Source: Elymus sibiricus
Lineage: Eukaryota > Streptophyta > Magnoliopsida > Poales > Poaceae
Direction: 5' to 3'
Assembly (NCBI GenBank): GCA_039707655.1
Contig: CM077674.1
Location: 242,655,904 to 242,719,903 of the forward strand
DNA length: 64,000 nt
The translations under genes and the position numbers were made by a program. Position 1 is the first letter of the stretch. Each line of letters begins with the position of its first letter. Below, one piece after another: positions 32,283 to 45,000 of the stretch. Below the pieces are notes generated by a model that did not search any database, had not been told where the DNA came from, and saw only the letters and a list, made by a program, of their open reading frames with translations.

Positions 32283-33507
32283 GCCCTGAACCCCTAGGTA
32301 AACCAGATACCCCTACCTTGCTTGCTAACCATGGCATTTCTCTCCTCAAATCCAGTTTCCTTTGGGAAACGCCGATAAATTCCATCTCTCCCCGACAAAC
32401 CTAGGATCGTTGACTAAGCCACTTTGGCTATGGTCGTGCGTTGAGTTTGATGTTCCCTAAGGAAGTAGTAGGAGCTTGACCCCAATTGCTACCAGGAGCA
32501 TTGTGTGGTTTTGCTTCTAAATCCTTAGCGGTACATCGAGTGCGCTAGGCTAGTTATACTAGTGGATCTTCGGCCACATGTGTAAGGTCCGCAAAATTTG
32601 AGCTTTATTTGCTTTTTGGTTTTTTGCGGTTTTGCCTCTTTTCTCGATTCCGCTCTTTTGCTCCGACTGGATCCATCTGCAAGAGCTACCAAGGAAGACC
32701 AACACACAACTTGGATAATACCCAATAATCCAAATTCAGTAAGAGTCAAGTCAAGCCAATTGCCAGGTATTCAGAACGCCAACACCGGATCTGACAAGAA
32801 TGAAGAACGGGTCAGAAGTAGAATAAGAGTGCAACCGACAAGGCCAGACTATACCTGCGAGAGTTTGCCTCAGAACAGATCGCATTTGAGAAGAAGTTAG
32901 ATGAGTTATCAGCAATGGACATCAGATGGGACAAATTATTCCATCCTCGGCACAAGGATTATTTTGGTCAGTGGAGTGAACCTTGAGTCTTTTCTCAATG
33001 GACTCAAGAATTATTTATTACCCACAGAAGACATATCTCAAGAATGTGAAGATGCCGAGAGCAACCACAAAACTCTGGTATGCTGATACAAATTTCCAAG
33101 CATATTCTGGAATTCTTTGATGCATATGCAAATTTTCTGGGCATGATGAACAAGGTTGGCGAGGAATATGGATAAGTTTGCGGTTGCTCAGAATCAATGG
33201 GAACTTCACATGCTTGGAATCTCAGCTGAACCGAGTGGAATTATCCGTCAATTGCTCACTACCGGCATCACTTAGTTTGAATACAAAGGGCATTCCGAAT
33301 TAATTAGCAACATGAAGTCTGCATCGGTTGTGCAAACTCTACAGCAACAATGATCAGACCAGCAGAAGAACAAGCGGTGTGCATAACCAACGGAATATCT
33401 TCAGACAAGGTATGCCCTATACCAAGCTTTGGCTCCGCTATGGGTAAATTCTGGATACTTCGGAAGGAAGCCAGAATCGGCCACAGGTCCGACTACATAT
33501 CACAGTG

Positions 33508-33807
33508 CAAGGCTTTTGGTACAAGGAACTCAGCCTTCCTCCGCAAGCTATCAAGAGAAGCTTACGACACAAGACTCCCAACCTTCCTCGCCACACCACT
33601 TGGTGAGAAAATCTTCTGGGGTACGACACTCCCATCTTCCTCGGCTTGCTGCCATGGAAAGCTTCCAGCATAAGGCACCTGACCTTCCGCAGTAAGCCAC
33701 ATGAGGGAAAGCTTCTGGGGTACGATACCCAGCCTTTTCAGCATGCTACCCTGGCAGAAGCTTCGAGTGCAAGGAATTCAGCCTTCTTCAGCATGCCATC
33801 GTGCCCG
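33508..33807 (+). repeat. 50-bp x 6 tandem repeat in C interior
   Basis: Six units of exactly 50 bp, most starting AAAGCTT or AAGCTT and carrying a CAGCCTTCYTCAGCA-like core. The fifth contains the hairpin CTGGGGTA-CGA-TACCCAG. Copies lie at the same place in every C interior (e.g. 40647, 47786, 54925, 62065; truncated unit 26369), and a homologous set is in element B. Confidence 0.8.
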
Positions 33808-34893
33808 CAACAATCCTGTCAGAAGCATGAACTAGTTCGGACACACGTCCGCCTCAGAACTCAGTGCTTGTGAAAGGAGTTACCCTACCCCTGCATATGT
33901 TGTGAGCATGCAGTACAGGGGATCAGTTCATGCGAGCCACTCGTATACGGGAATGACTGTGCTCAAGAGAAACGTCGGCCCCATACTTCAAAGAAGGATA
34001 TGAACACAGTACCCCTACGAGATATGCAAGAGTAAATTGTGAATACAAGTCCAACAAGCTCGGATATGACCAAGGAGCCATGATGATAGGTCATGACAAG
34101 TTCCCCAAAAGGAACCCCCGAGAACAAGGAAGTCTTGAATAAACAATCTCCGCGACGGTCAATGAAGTAAAGCTTCACAGACAAGGTGATATTGCCAATC
34201 CTTGTCGGACTCTTGCATATACGGCCACAACAATGCAGCCAGCATGCCATACTCATCATGAATATGGGCCATCAACCCAGATAAGAGGCTAGTCTCCGAA
34301 AGGTGCACCGAATGTTAGCCATACTATGCCCAGCTCAGTGGTCATAGCAAGGACCACAGAGGCTATATATGGCAGAGCCACCTCAGAGATTACCGTCTAT
34401 GATTACTTTGTGATCATGCCCGACATTTCAGTTGGGAATCACCTGAGGACGAAGTCAGAATGCAAGAGACAGGAGGAAACACCTCGTACGGAACCCAGAG
34501 CCAGACTGAGTATTCTGACAAGGCAAAAAGAAAGCCACTCCTAGCCACTCCAGGCCATACGAGCACGTGAGTCTGGTACCCAGAAGGAATGTCTCGCCCT
34601 TGGCAGTCAGTGTACGAAGTATCGCAATGAAACCCGAAGCAGCTAGTCCCAGGCCATGGAAACCAGACTATTTGTCGATACTCGGAGCTACCCACCAACC
34701 CCAGCCAACAAACTACCTGCACAAAGGGTTTGCCTGACAGGAAAGAGAAGGATTCAATGCAGCCGTCTGAAAGAGACAGCACCTGAGCCATCAACAGAGG
34801 CAGTTAAAAGGTCAGTAAACAAATGAAGACAAGATAGCTGATGGATCCAAGTCGCACACAGGTATGTTCCCCTTAGCCGGGAGGTAAGCCCGG

Positions 34894-34913
34894 AAATCTC
34901 GAGGACGAGATTT
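34894..34913 (+). repeat. Hairpin adjoining the polypurine tract (C interior 1)
   Basis: AAATCTCG-AGGA-CGAGATTT, a perfect 8-bp stem, 4 bp before the purine tract. It is conserved with element B (loop AGAA). Confidence 0.8.
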
Positions 34914-34917
34914 TCTT

Positions 34918-34929
34918 AAGGGGGGTAGG
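34918..34929 (+). other. Polypurine tract, C interior 1
   Basis: AAGGGGGGTAGG, 2 bp before LTR 2. Equivalent tracts: 27779, 42057, 49196, 56335 and 63475. Confidence 0.85.
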
Positions 34930-34931
34930 TT

Positions 34932-37900
34932 TGTGACACCCTGATTTTCGCTCTCTTTTTTTCCTTCGCGGGATTTGACTCCCGTCTTTTTTTTTGGTGT
35001 TATCGAATTTTCTCTCGCTCTTGGGTATATGAAGATGGTCATTTAGCCTTGCCTTCCCTATCCAACCAGGGATTCTCTCCAGTCAAACCTTGCCATCCAA
35101 GATTTATTCTCAGGATTTTTCCGCCGAAACCCTACTCTCCGATCTACCGGAAGGGAAACCCTAATTTCTTCCGTTACAAAGGAATCCCAAGTTCCTTTGA
35201 TCTATTGCCTCCCAAATTTTTCCCAGAGTCTCTCCTATATTTATAAACCCTGGATATGCAAAAATATTGCCAAGTCATTTGCAATATTTTTCATTTAAAA
35301 TTAATTCCTTTTTCTGCCAGTTAAAGGAATTAAATCTAGGAAAATATCTATCCATCTCCAAAGTTCATGAAAACTTGTGGAGATATTCTTTGTGATCATA
35401 TTGAGCTCCCATAAAAATATTGGCTATAATTAAATAAGGGAAATTTCCTTTTCCTATTTAAAGCCAATATTGCAATTTGGGCACTTTCCAAAGGAGCTAC
35501 CATTTTGGTAGCCAGGAAAAATTCCAAATAATTTGTGGAGCTTCTCCTATCCATATCTTTACCATTTCCATCAGGATCCCAAGTTCCATAGACCAAATTT
35601 TGAGCACATCTTCCAATTCTTGTCTCTGGGTTTATTTTGAGGTTGTGAAGCAAATATAATTTATATTGCTTCAAAAATCTTGAAATTAATCCAGGACCTC
35701 ATATTCCATATATTATGTGAGTATGCAAAAATTCACATCATTTCATCTAGCCAATTTCTCTCAAAAATTCCATCTAGTTTCTGTCCAGATCCAAGCTTTG
35801 TGAAGGAAGTACCACTTTGGCATTTCCAATTGAGCTGAAATTTTTCCAGTACCTTCATATCTCCAAATCATCACTCTACACCAAAATTCAGCTCATTTCA
35901 TCAAGCCAGATGAGTGCAGCTTCAAAGTCAAGATTCTGGACCAAATTTGACATTGTAAAGGAAGTGCATTCAAACTTGGTCCATTTTGCCTCAAATTTCT
36001 CCAGAAGGTGCTCCTTCTTATCTCATTTCCCTGTGACAACTTTTCCAGCTCGTTGGCATATTGTTCTGACCACAACTTCCTCCCCAAGTTTCTATCCAGA
36101 AACTGTTCTGGATCCTTTCGATCACTCTAGAGCCATCCTAGTCCATCCAGTGACCAAACTCATCTATTTGAGCAGTGAGGGAGCTGTTTGACAAGGTTGG
36201 ACAGGCAGGAGAGTGCCAGAGCTTGTAGTGCACGTGGTGACCGCGTGGACAGCAGGCCAAAATGGTGCTCTGCGGCACTGTTCTCGCCAGCCAGCCAGCT
36301 CCGGCCGTCCCCGGCTTGTCCGGCCATGTCTAGTGGGTTCGCGACGTCCACGCTCCCCTCTCCCGCAGCTTCCCCCTTCCTCTTTCTTCCTCTGCACGCC
36401 ACGACGATCGCCGCCAAGGTTCTGTCTGCCCCGTGATCCGCCGTCGTCTTCCTCCCTGTTGGCCTCTTCCCTCCCGAGTCGTCCCTTCCTCCTGCAGATC
36501 GTCAGGTCGGCCGCTCCCCGACGCCCGCAACCAGCCAGCCACGCCACCCTCAAGCTCCAGTGCGTGGATAAGCCAGCCACGGCGGCCGAGCTTATCCGGC
36601 GAGCTCCCCCGCCTATAAATAGGCCGCTCCCGAGTCCTTCGAGCTCACCAGCCCCTCTGCAACCTCCTAGCACCCGCCCCACCTCGCAGCCGAGCTCGAG
36701 GCGCTCTCATTCCCGCGCACGGCCGCCATTGCCGCCAACGGCCTTTGCTCAAATTCGAGCAAGCCCGGCTCCCTTCCCTCCCCATTTCCCCACCAGAGGA
36801 CCGCCTCGACCACGGCGGAGTCCTGCCCAACCACAGCCCCTCCCGTCTGTGACCAGGCCGTGTGCCCCGAGCTCGCCATCTCCGTCGTCCGCCACTGCCA
36901 CTGACCTCCTGCCTCCGCCACAACCCCCCTCCTCCGGCCTCTCCCAACACCTCCCGAGGGCACCGTCGAGCCCCTGGTGCTCTGCTGATCTTTCCCCGCC
37001 CCTCCATTGCTCGGATTGCGGCCGGAATCACTGATTCCGCCGGCGCCCGAAGCCGCCACCGCTGGAGACGCTGACGTCGACGCCGTCCGGCCGCCACAGT
37101 GCACCCCTGCTCTAGCCACGAGTACGTGCGGGTGCGCCGGCGAGCGCTACGCCCATCCCGCCCCTCGCCCGGCCCCCTCGAGCACCACGGCCGCCGGAAC
37201 CAGAGCCGGTCGGCGCTCCCCTGTCGCTGTTCGGGAAGAAGAAGAAGGTGGGCGGGAGGAGGAGAGAGAAGGAGGCGTGGGGCCCAGCTGGCGGTGACCG
37301 CAGCCGCAGCCACGTCAGTTAAGTGGCGGCGCCCAGGAGCGAATACGCTTTCCCCATTGGGAAGCGTAGTTCACTGAAATGCGCGACCCGCCAAGCTGTC
37401 AAGGACCCTGTTGTGAATATTCTTTTTATAGATCAGTCCTTGGCAGAAAAACCCTTGTAACTTCTTGCTCGTAACCCCGAATCAGGTGAATCCAAAGCCC
37501 ACTTCTTCAGTTCATCGAGCCCGTTCTGATGACATCACTTCCACCATGTTTACACTTTCTGAAAATGACCATTTTGCCCCTGCCCTATTCAGCCCCCTCC
37601 GAGAGAGAATCCTTTCCGGCGAATTCTTCCGCGAGGTGATCGCACTTCTCCCGGAGTATTCCTCGACCCCCAGGCAAGCCGACCATCTGATATATGCGCT
37701 AAAGCATTGCTCTGTGTTATTCTTGCGTGTTTAATTAATGATTATGCCTGTATTAGAAATAGTTAAACTCCCGCTAGTTTGAACTTGCTATTTACATTAC
37801 TTGCTAGTATTCATCATATTCTAGCACTAGTGACTCGTTGTGATATTGTATGGAGATAGGTTGTTATGTTTTTATAATGGTTACATTATGCATGGTTACT

Positions 37901-39199
37901 ATTATTGCAATATTATGAAATGTGACTTAATAATGACAACAACCTCCTCCGTCGACTGGATCGAGTCATAGTGTCACCGAATCGAGCCCATCAAGTGCAA
38001 CCACATTTGCCGGTATGGGACGGCCCTGACTTAGTCTATTGTCTTGCCTCTTGTCGGTACCACCAAACTAGGGAAGGTTATGCGTGCGCGCTACCCTGGC
38101 CTGGTAGGCGGCAATAACCTTGTGAGCCCAGTTATTTATTTGCGCGCGGTCCCCGTTTGGGACAGTTTTGTTTGGCCACGACGGTGGCAGGTGTCACGGG
38201 GTGACACAGGGGCCACCCAGGACATGACCCTGGGAGGGTATGATTGTTGGTGGGACCGTAAGAGTGCCGGCAATAGACAAGTTTTGTTGGAGCAGCACTG
38301 GTCCACCCGAATGGGAACATGTACTAAAGTACGAGGCCAGGCGCTCCATGGTGTGGGTAAAGTGCGCAACCTCTGCAGAGTGTAAATCTATTCGAATAGC
38401 CGCGTCCTCGGTCATGGACAGTTCGTATTAGGCCACTATTTGGTCTGTGTCGAGTCTGGAGGAACAAACTATATAATGTTATTGTTAAGACTGAACCAGA
38501 GAATGGTAAGGTTTATCAGACTTGCAGTACAGATGCATGGACATCAGATGATGTCAGAGGTATGATTGCTAGCCATGTGATGGCTATGAGATGAGCGGTT
38601 GGATGACCGCAAGGTTTGGATTGGACTTGGATCGTGAGAATACTCGGAGTATGAATTATTTATTTGATATGCTTTACCTTACTGTATTTACTTCAATAGT
38701 ATTATGATAGATAATCCTGCTATGACATGATGATTAATACTGCTAGTTGTTTAATCCTGCTAGATAATCCTGCCATAATATAATAGTTAATATTGTTAAG
38801 ATAACTATTTGCATGCTTGAATGCCATGGATTGCTTTGCTTGGTGTATATGTTGGTATGGTTTGCTTGCGAGTACATTCAAAAGTACTCAGCGGCCTTCA
38901 ATGTGGCCAGGTTCACCTAATGATCCGACGTTCGCTAGCGAGGAGCCGGAGTGTTCACGGGCAAGAAGAGTAACCCAGTCAGATCCCTGTGGATTGGAGC
39001 CGCACCAGGACCATGCTGCCTTAGATAGAGCTTTTCCGCTGCCATCACCCTTGTAATATCCCATGTAAGACTTACATGTCCATTAATAGAAAAGCTTGTG
39101 CTCATGATACTTGTTGTAAACGCGCACGCCAGAGTGATCTCCTGGGCTGGCGTGTGCGGCGACCGTCTGGCTACAGTGGTATTCAGGCGGGGCGCCACA
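34932..39199 (+). repeat. C LTR 2 (type B)
   Basis: 4268 bp. Type-B markers: T at 35196, a five-A run at 35413-35417, AAATATAATT instead of AACTATAATT near 35653, GCGTGGATAAG near 36563 and a five-C run before the TATA box. TATA box at 36614-36621. Confidence 0.92.
36614..36621 (+). promoter_or_regulatory. TATA box of C LTR 2
   Basis: TATAAATA, same context as in LTR 1 but after a five-C run. Confidence 0.6.
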
Positions 39200-42070
39200 A
39201 CGGATGGTATCAGAGCCAGGCTGACTGTAGGTTACCCTAGCCAGATTTTTTTGCCTCTCGATCAGTAGAAAGCTCAGATGGATTTCAGCCATCTTTGCCA
39301 GACAGGCATGGCTACTATTGATCATAAGGCAACCCCCATAGGTTTATGGCTCCATCAGACCCCCAACTCTCGTGGTCTTTGTCTTCGGGATGAAATGCCC
39401 GCACCAGGCAACGACCCGTGAGCCCTGAACCCCTAGGTAAACCAGATACCCCTACCTTGCTTGCTAACCATGGCATTTCTCTCCTCAAATCCAGTTTCCT
39501 TTGGGAAACGCCGATAAATTCCATCTCTCCCCGACAAACCTAGGATCGTTGACTAAGCCACTTTGGCTATGGTCGTGCGTTGAGTTTGATGTTCCCTAAG
39601 GAAGTAGTAGGAGCTTGACCCCAATTGCTACCAGGAGCATTGTGTGGTTTTGCTTCTAAATCCTTAGCGGTACATCGAGTGCGCTAGGCTAGTTATACTA
39701 GTGGATCTTCGGCCACATGTGTAAGGTCCGCAAAATTTGAGCTTTATTTGCTTTTTGGTTTTTTGCGGTTTTGCCTCTTTTCTCGATTCCGCTCTTTTGC
39801 TCCGACTGGATCCATCTGCAAGAGCTACCAAGGAAGACCAACACACAACTTGGATAATACCCAATAATCCAAATTCAGTAAGAGTCAAGTCAAGCCAATT
39901 GCCAGGTATTCAGAACGCCAACACCGGATCTGACAAGAATGAAGAACGGGTCAGAAGTAGAATAAGAGTGCAACCGACAAGGCCAGACTATACCTGCGAG
40001 AGTTTGCCTCAGAACAGATCGCATTTGAGAAGAAGTTAGATGAGTTATCAGCAATGGACATCAGATGGGACAAATTATTCCATCCTCGGCACAAGGATTA
40101 TTTTGGTCAGTGGAGTGAACCTTGAGTCTTTTCTCAATGGACTCAAGAATTATTTATTACCCACAGAAGACATATCTCAAGAATGTGAAGATGCCGAGAG
40201 CAACCACAAAACTCTGGTATGTTGATACAAATTTCCAAGCATTTTCTGGAATTCTTTGATGCATATGCAAATTTTCTGGGCATGATGAACAAGGTTGGCG
40301 AGGAATATGGATAAGTTTGCGGTTGCTCAGAATCAATGGGAACTTCACATGCTTGGAATCTCAGCTGAACCGAGTGGAATTATCCGTCAATTGCTCACTA
40401 CCGGCATCACTTAGTTTGAATACAAAGGGCATTCCGAATTAATTAGCAACATGAAGTCTGCATCGGTTGTGCAAACTCTACAGCAACAATGATCAGACCA
40501 GCAGAAGAACAAGCGGTGTGCATAACCAACGGAATATCTTCAGACAAGGTATGCCCTATACCAAGCTTTGGCTCCGCTATGGGTAAATTCTGGATACTTC
40601 GGAAGGAAGCCAGAATCGGCCACAGGTCCGACTACATATCACAGTGCAAGGCTTTTGGTACAAGGAACTCAGCCTTCCTCCGCAAGCTATCAAGAGAAGC
40701 TTACGACACAAGACTCCCAACCTTCCTCGCCACACCACTTGGTGAGAAAATCTTCTGGGGTACGACACTCCCATCTTCCTCGGCTTGCTGCCATGGAAAG
40801 CTTCCAGCATAAGGCACCTGACCTTCCGCAGTAAGCCACATGAGGGAAAGCTTCTGGGGTACGATACCCAGCCTTTTCAGCATGCTACCCTGGCAGAAGC
40901 TTCGAGTGCAAGGAATTCAGCCTTCTTCAGCATGCCATCGTGCCCGCAACAATCCTGTCAGAAGCATGAACTAGTTCGGACACACGTCCGCCTCAGAACT
41001 CAGTGCTTGTGAAAGGAGTTACCCTACCCCTGCATATGTTGTGAGCATGCAGTCCAGGGGATCAGTTCATGCGAGCCACTCGTATACGGGAATGACTGTG
41101 CTCAAGAGAAACGTCGGCCCCATACTTCAAAGAAGGATATGAACACAGTACCCCTACGAGATATGCAAGAGTAAATTGTGAATACAAGTCCAACAAGCTG
41201 GGATATGACCAAGGAGCCATGATGATAGGTCATGACAAGTTCCCCAAAAGGAACCCCCGAGAACAAGGAAGTCTTGAATAAACAATCTCCGCGACGGTCA
41301 ATGAAGTAAAGCTTCACAGACAAGGTGATATTGCCAATCCTTGTCGGACTCTTGCATATACGGCCACAACAATGCAGCCAGCATGCCATACTCATCATGA
41401 ATATGGGCCATCAACCCAGATAAGAGGCTAGTCTCCGAAAGGTGCACCGAATGTTAGCCATACTATGCCCAGCTCAGTGGTCATAGCAAGGACCACAGAG
41501 GCTATATATGGCAGAGCCACCTCAGAGATTACCGTCTATGATTACTTTGTGATCATGCCCGACATTTCAGTTGGGAATCACCTGAGGACGAAGTCAGAAT
41601 GCAAGAGACAGGAGGAAACACCTCGTACGGAACCCAGAGCCAGACTGAGTATTCTGACAAGGCAAAAAGAAAGCCACTCCTAGCCACTCCAGGCCATACG
41701 AGCACGTGAGTCTGGTACCCAGAAGGAATGTCTCGCCCTTGGCAGTCAGTGTACGAAGTATCGCAATGAAACCCGAAGCAGCTAGTCCCAGGCCATGGAA
41801 ACCAGACTATTTGTCGATACTCGGAGCTACCCACCAACCCCAGCCAACAAACTACCTGCACAAAGGGTTTGCCTGACAGGAAAGAGAAGGATTCAATGCA
41901 GCCGTCTGAAAGAGACAGCACCTGAGCCATCAACAGAGGCAGTTAAAAGGTCAGTAAACAAATGAAGACAAGATAGCTGATGGATCCAAGTCGCACACAG
42001 GTATGTTCCCCTTAGCCGGGAGGTAAGCCCGAAAATCTCGAGGACGAGATTTTATTAAGGGGGGTAGGTT
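39200..42070 (+). mobile_element. C interior 2 (type B)
   Basis: 2871 bp with the organisation of interior 1. Marked by CAGATTTTTTTGCC (about 39243) and AAGCTCAG (about 39270), both shared with interior 4 only. Private changes near 40217-40245 alter an antisense frame. Polypurine tract at 42057-42068. Confidence 0.9.
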
Positions 42071-45000
42071 TGTGACACCCTGATTTTCGCTCTCTTTTTT
42101 TCCTTCGCGGGATTTGACTCCCGTCTTTTTTTTTGGTGTTATCGAATTTTCTCTCGCTCTTGGGTATATGAAGATGGTCATTTAGCCTTGCCTTCCCTAT
42201 CCAACCAGGGATTCTCTCCAGTCAAACCTTGCCATCCAAGATTTATTCTCAGGATTTTTCCGCCGAAACCCTACTCTCCGATCTACCGGAAGGGAAACCC
42301 TAATTTCTTCCGTTACAAAGGAATCCCAAGTTCCATTGATCTATTGCCTCCCAAATTTTTCCCAGAGTCTCTCCTATATTTATAAACCCTGGATATGCAA
42401 AAATATTGCCAAGTCATTTGCAATATTTTTCATTTAAAATTAATTCCTTTTTCTGCCAGTTAAAGGAATTAAATCTAGGAAAATATCTATCCATCTCCAA
42501 AGTTCATGAAAACTTGTGGAGATATTCTTTGTGATCATATTGAGCTCCCATAAAAAATATTGGCTATAATTAAATAAGGGAAATTTCCTTTTCCTATTTA
42601 AAGCCAATATTGCAATTTGGGCACTTTCCAAAGGAGCTACCATTTTGGTAGCCAGGAAAAATTCCAAATAATTTGTGGAGCTTCTCCTATCCATATCTTT
42701 ACCATTTCCATCAGGATCCCAAGTTCCATAGACCAAATTTTGAGCACATCTTCCAATTCTTGTCTCTGGGTTTATTTTGAGGTTGTGAAGCAACTATAAT
42801 TTATATTGCTTCAAAAATCTTGAAATTAATCCAGGACCTCATATTCCATATATTATGTGAGCATGCAAAAATTCACATCATTTCATCTAGCCAATTTCTC
42901 TCAAAAATTCCATCTAGTTTCTGTCCAGATCCAAGCTTTGTGAAGGAAGTACCACTTTGGCATTTCCAATTGAGCTGAAATTTTTCCAGTACCTTCATAT
43001 CTCCAAATCATCACTCTACACCAAAATTCAGCTCATTTCATCGAGCCAGATGAGTGCAGCTTCAAAGTCAAGATTCTGGACCAAATTTGACATTGTAAAG
43101 GAAGTGCATTCAAACTTGGTCCATTTTGCCTCAAATTTCTCCAGAAGGTGCTCCTTCTTATCTCATTTCCCTGTGACAACTTTTCCAGCTCGTTGGCATA
43201 TTGTTCTGACCACAACTTCCTCCCCAAGTTTCTATCCAGAAACTGTTCTGGATCCTTTCGATCACTCTAGAGCCATCCTGGTCCATCCAGTGACCAAACT
43301 CATCTATTTGAGCAGTGAGGGAGCTGTTTGACAAGGTTGGACAGGCAGGAGAGTGCCAGAGCTTGTAGTGCACGTGGTGACCGCGTGGACAGCAGGCCAA
43401 AATGGTGCTCTGCGGCACTGTTCTCGCCGGCCAGCCAGCTCCGGCCGTCCCCGGCTTGTCCGGCCATGTCTAGTGGGTTCGCGACGTCCACGCTCCCCTC
43501 TCCCGCAGCTTCCCCCTTCCTCTTTCTTCCTCTGCACGCCACGACGATCGCCGCCAAGGTTCTGTCTGCCCCGTGATCCGCCGTCGTCTTCCTCCCTGTT
43601 GGCCTCTTCCCTCCCGAGTCGTCCCTTCCTCCTGCAGATCGTCAGGTCGGCCGCTCCCCGACGCCCGCAACCAGCCAGCCACGCCACCCTCAAGCTCCAG
43701 TGCGCGGATAAGCCAGCCACGGCGGCCGAGCTTATCCGGCGAGCTCCCCGCCTATAAATAGGCCGCTCCCGAGTCCTTCGAGCTCACCAGCCCCTCTGCA
43801 ACCTCCTAGCACCCGCCCCACCTCGCAGCCGAGCTCGAGGCGCTCTCATTCCCGCGCACGGCCGCCATTGCCGCCAACGGCCTCTGCTCAAATTCGAGCA
43901 AGCCCGGCTCCCTTCCCTCCCCATTTCCCCACCAGAGGACCGCCTCGACCACGGCGGAGTCCTGCCCAACCACAGCCCCTCCCCTCTATGACCAGGCCGT
44001 GTGCCCCGAGCTCGCCATCTCCGTCGTCCGCCACTGCCACTGACCTCCTGCCTCCGCCACAACCCCCCTCCTCCGGCCTCTCCCAACACCTCCCGAGGGC
44101 ACCGTCGAGCCCCTGGTGCTCTGCTGATCTTTCCCCGCCCCTCCATTGCTCGGATTGCGGCCGGAATCACTGATTCCGCCGGTGCCCGAAGCCGCCACCG
44201 CTGGAGACGCTGACGTCAACGCCGTCCGGCCGCCACAGTGCACCCCTGCTCTAGCCACGAGTACGTGCGGGTGCGCCGGCGAGCGCTACGCCCATCCCGC
44301 CCCTCGCCCGGCCCCCTCGAGCACCACGGCCGCCGGAACCAGAGCCGGTCGGCGCTCCCCTGTCGCTGTTCGGGAAGAAGAAGAAGGTGGGCGGGAGGAG
44401 GAGAGAGAAGGAGGCGTGGGGCCCAGCTGGCGGTGACCGCAGCCGCAGCCACGTCAGTTAAGTGGCGGCGCCCAGGAGCGAATACGCTTTCCCCATTGGG
44501 AAGCGTAGTTCACTGAAATGCGCGACCCGCCAAGCTGTCAAGGACCCTGTTGTGAATATTCTTTTTACAGATCAGTCCTTGGCAGAAAAACCCTTGTAAC
44601 TTCTTGCTCGTAACCCCGAATCAGGTGAATCCAAAGCCCACTTCTTCAGTTCATCGAGCCCGTTCTGATGACATCACTTCCACCATGTTTACACTTTCTG
44701 AAAATGACCATTTTGCCCCTGCCCTATTCAGCCCCCTCCGAGAGAGAATCCTTTCCGGCGAATTCTTCCGCGAGGTGATCGCACTTCTCCCGGAGTATTC
44801 CTCGACCCCCAGGCAAGCCGACCATCTGATATATGCGCTAAAGCATTTCTCTGTGTTATTCTTGCGTGTTTAATTAATGATTATGCCTGTATTAGAAATA
44901 GTTAAACTCCCGCTAGTTTGAACTTGCTATTTACATTACTTGCTAGTATTCATCATATTCTAGCACTAGTGACTCGTTGTGATATTGTATGGAGATAGGT

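Larger units (their letters stand above)
32061..34931 (+). mobile_element. C interior 1 (2871 bp, non-coding)
   Basis: Primer site TGGTATCAGAGCCAGG at 32066-32081; a 47-codon frame at 32139-32282; the 50-bp tandem repeat (33508-33807); further stems at 33834-33861 and 33888-33921; a perfect 8-bp hairpin (34894-34913) and the polypurine tract (34918-34929). No retroviral domain is seen in any frame. A private change is ATGGATGG in place of ACGGATGG after the LTR. Confidence 0.9.

Noticed and set aside
33508..33807. Regular 50-bp repeats as a CRISPR array
   Set aside because: There are no distinct repeat and spacer parts, the whole unit is degenerate, and the context is a plant retrotransposon.
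36213..37034. 273-codon frame in the GC-rich part of C LTRs 2, 4 and 5
   Set aside because: LTRs 1 and 3 have one C fewer just before the TATA box, which cuts the frame to 134 codons; the frame spans the promoter; composition is low-complexity Pro/Ser/Arg. It is chance openness in GC-rich DNA.
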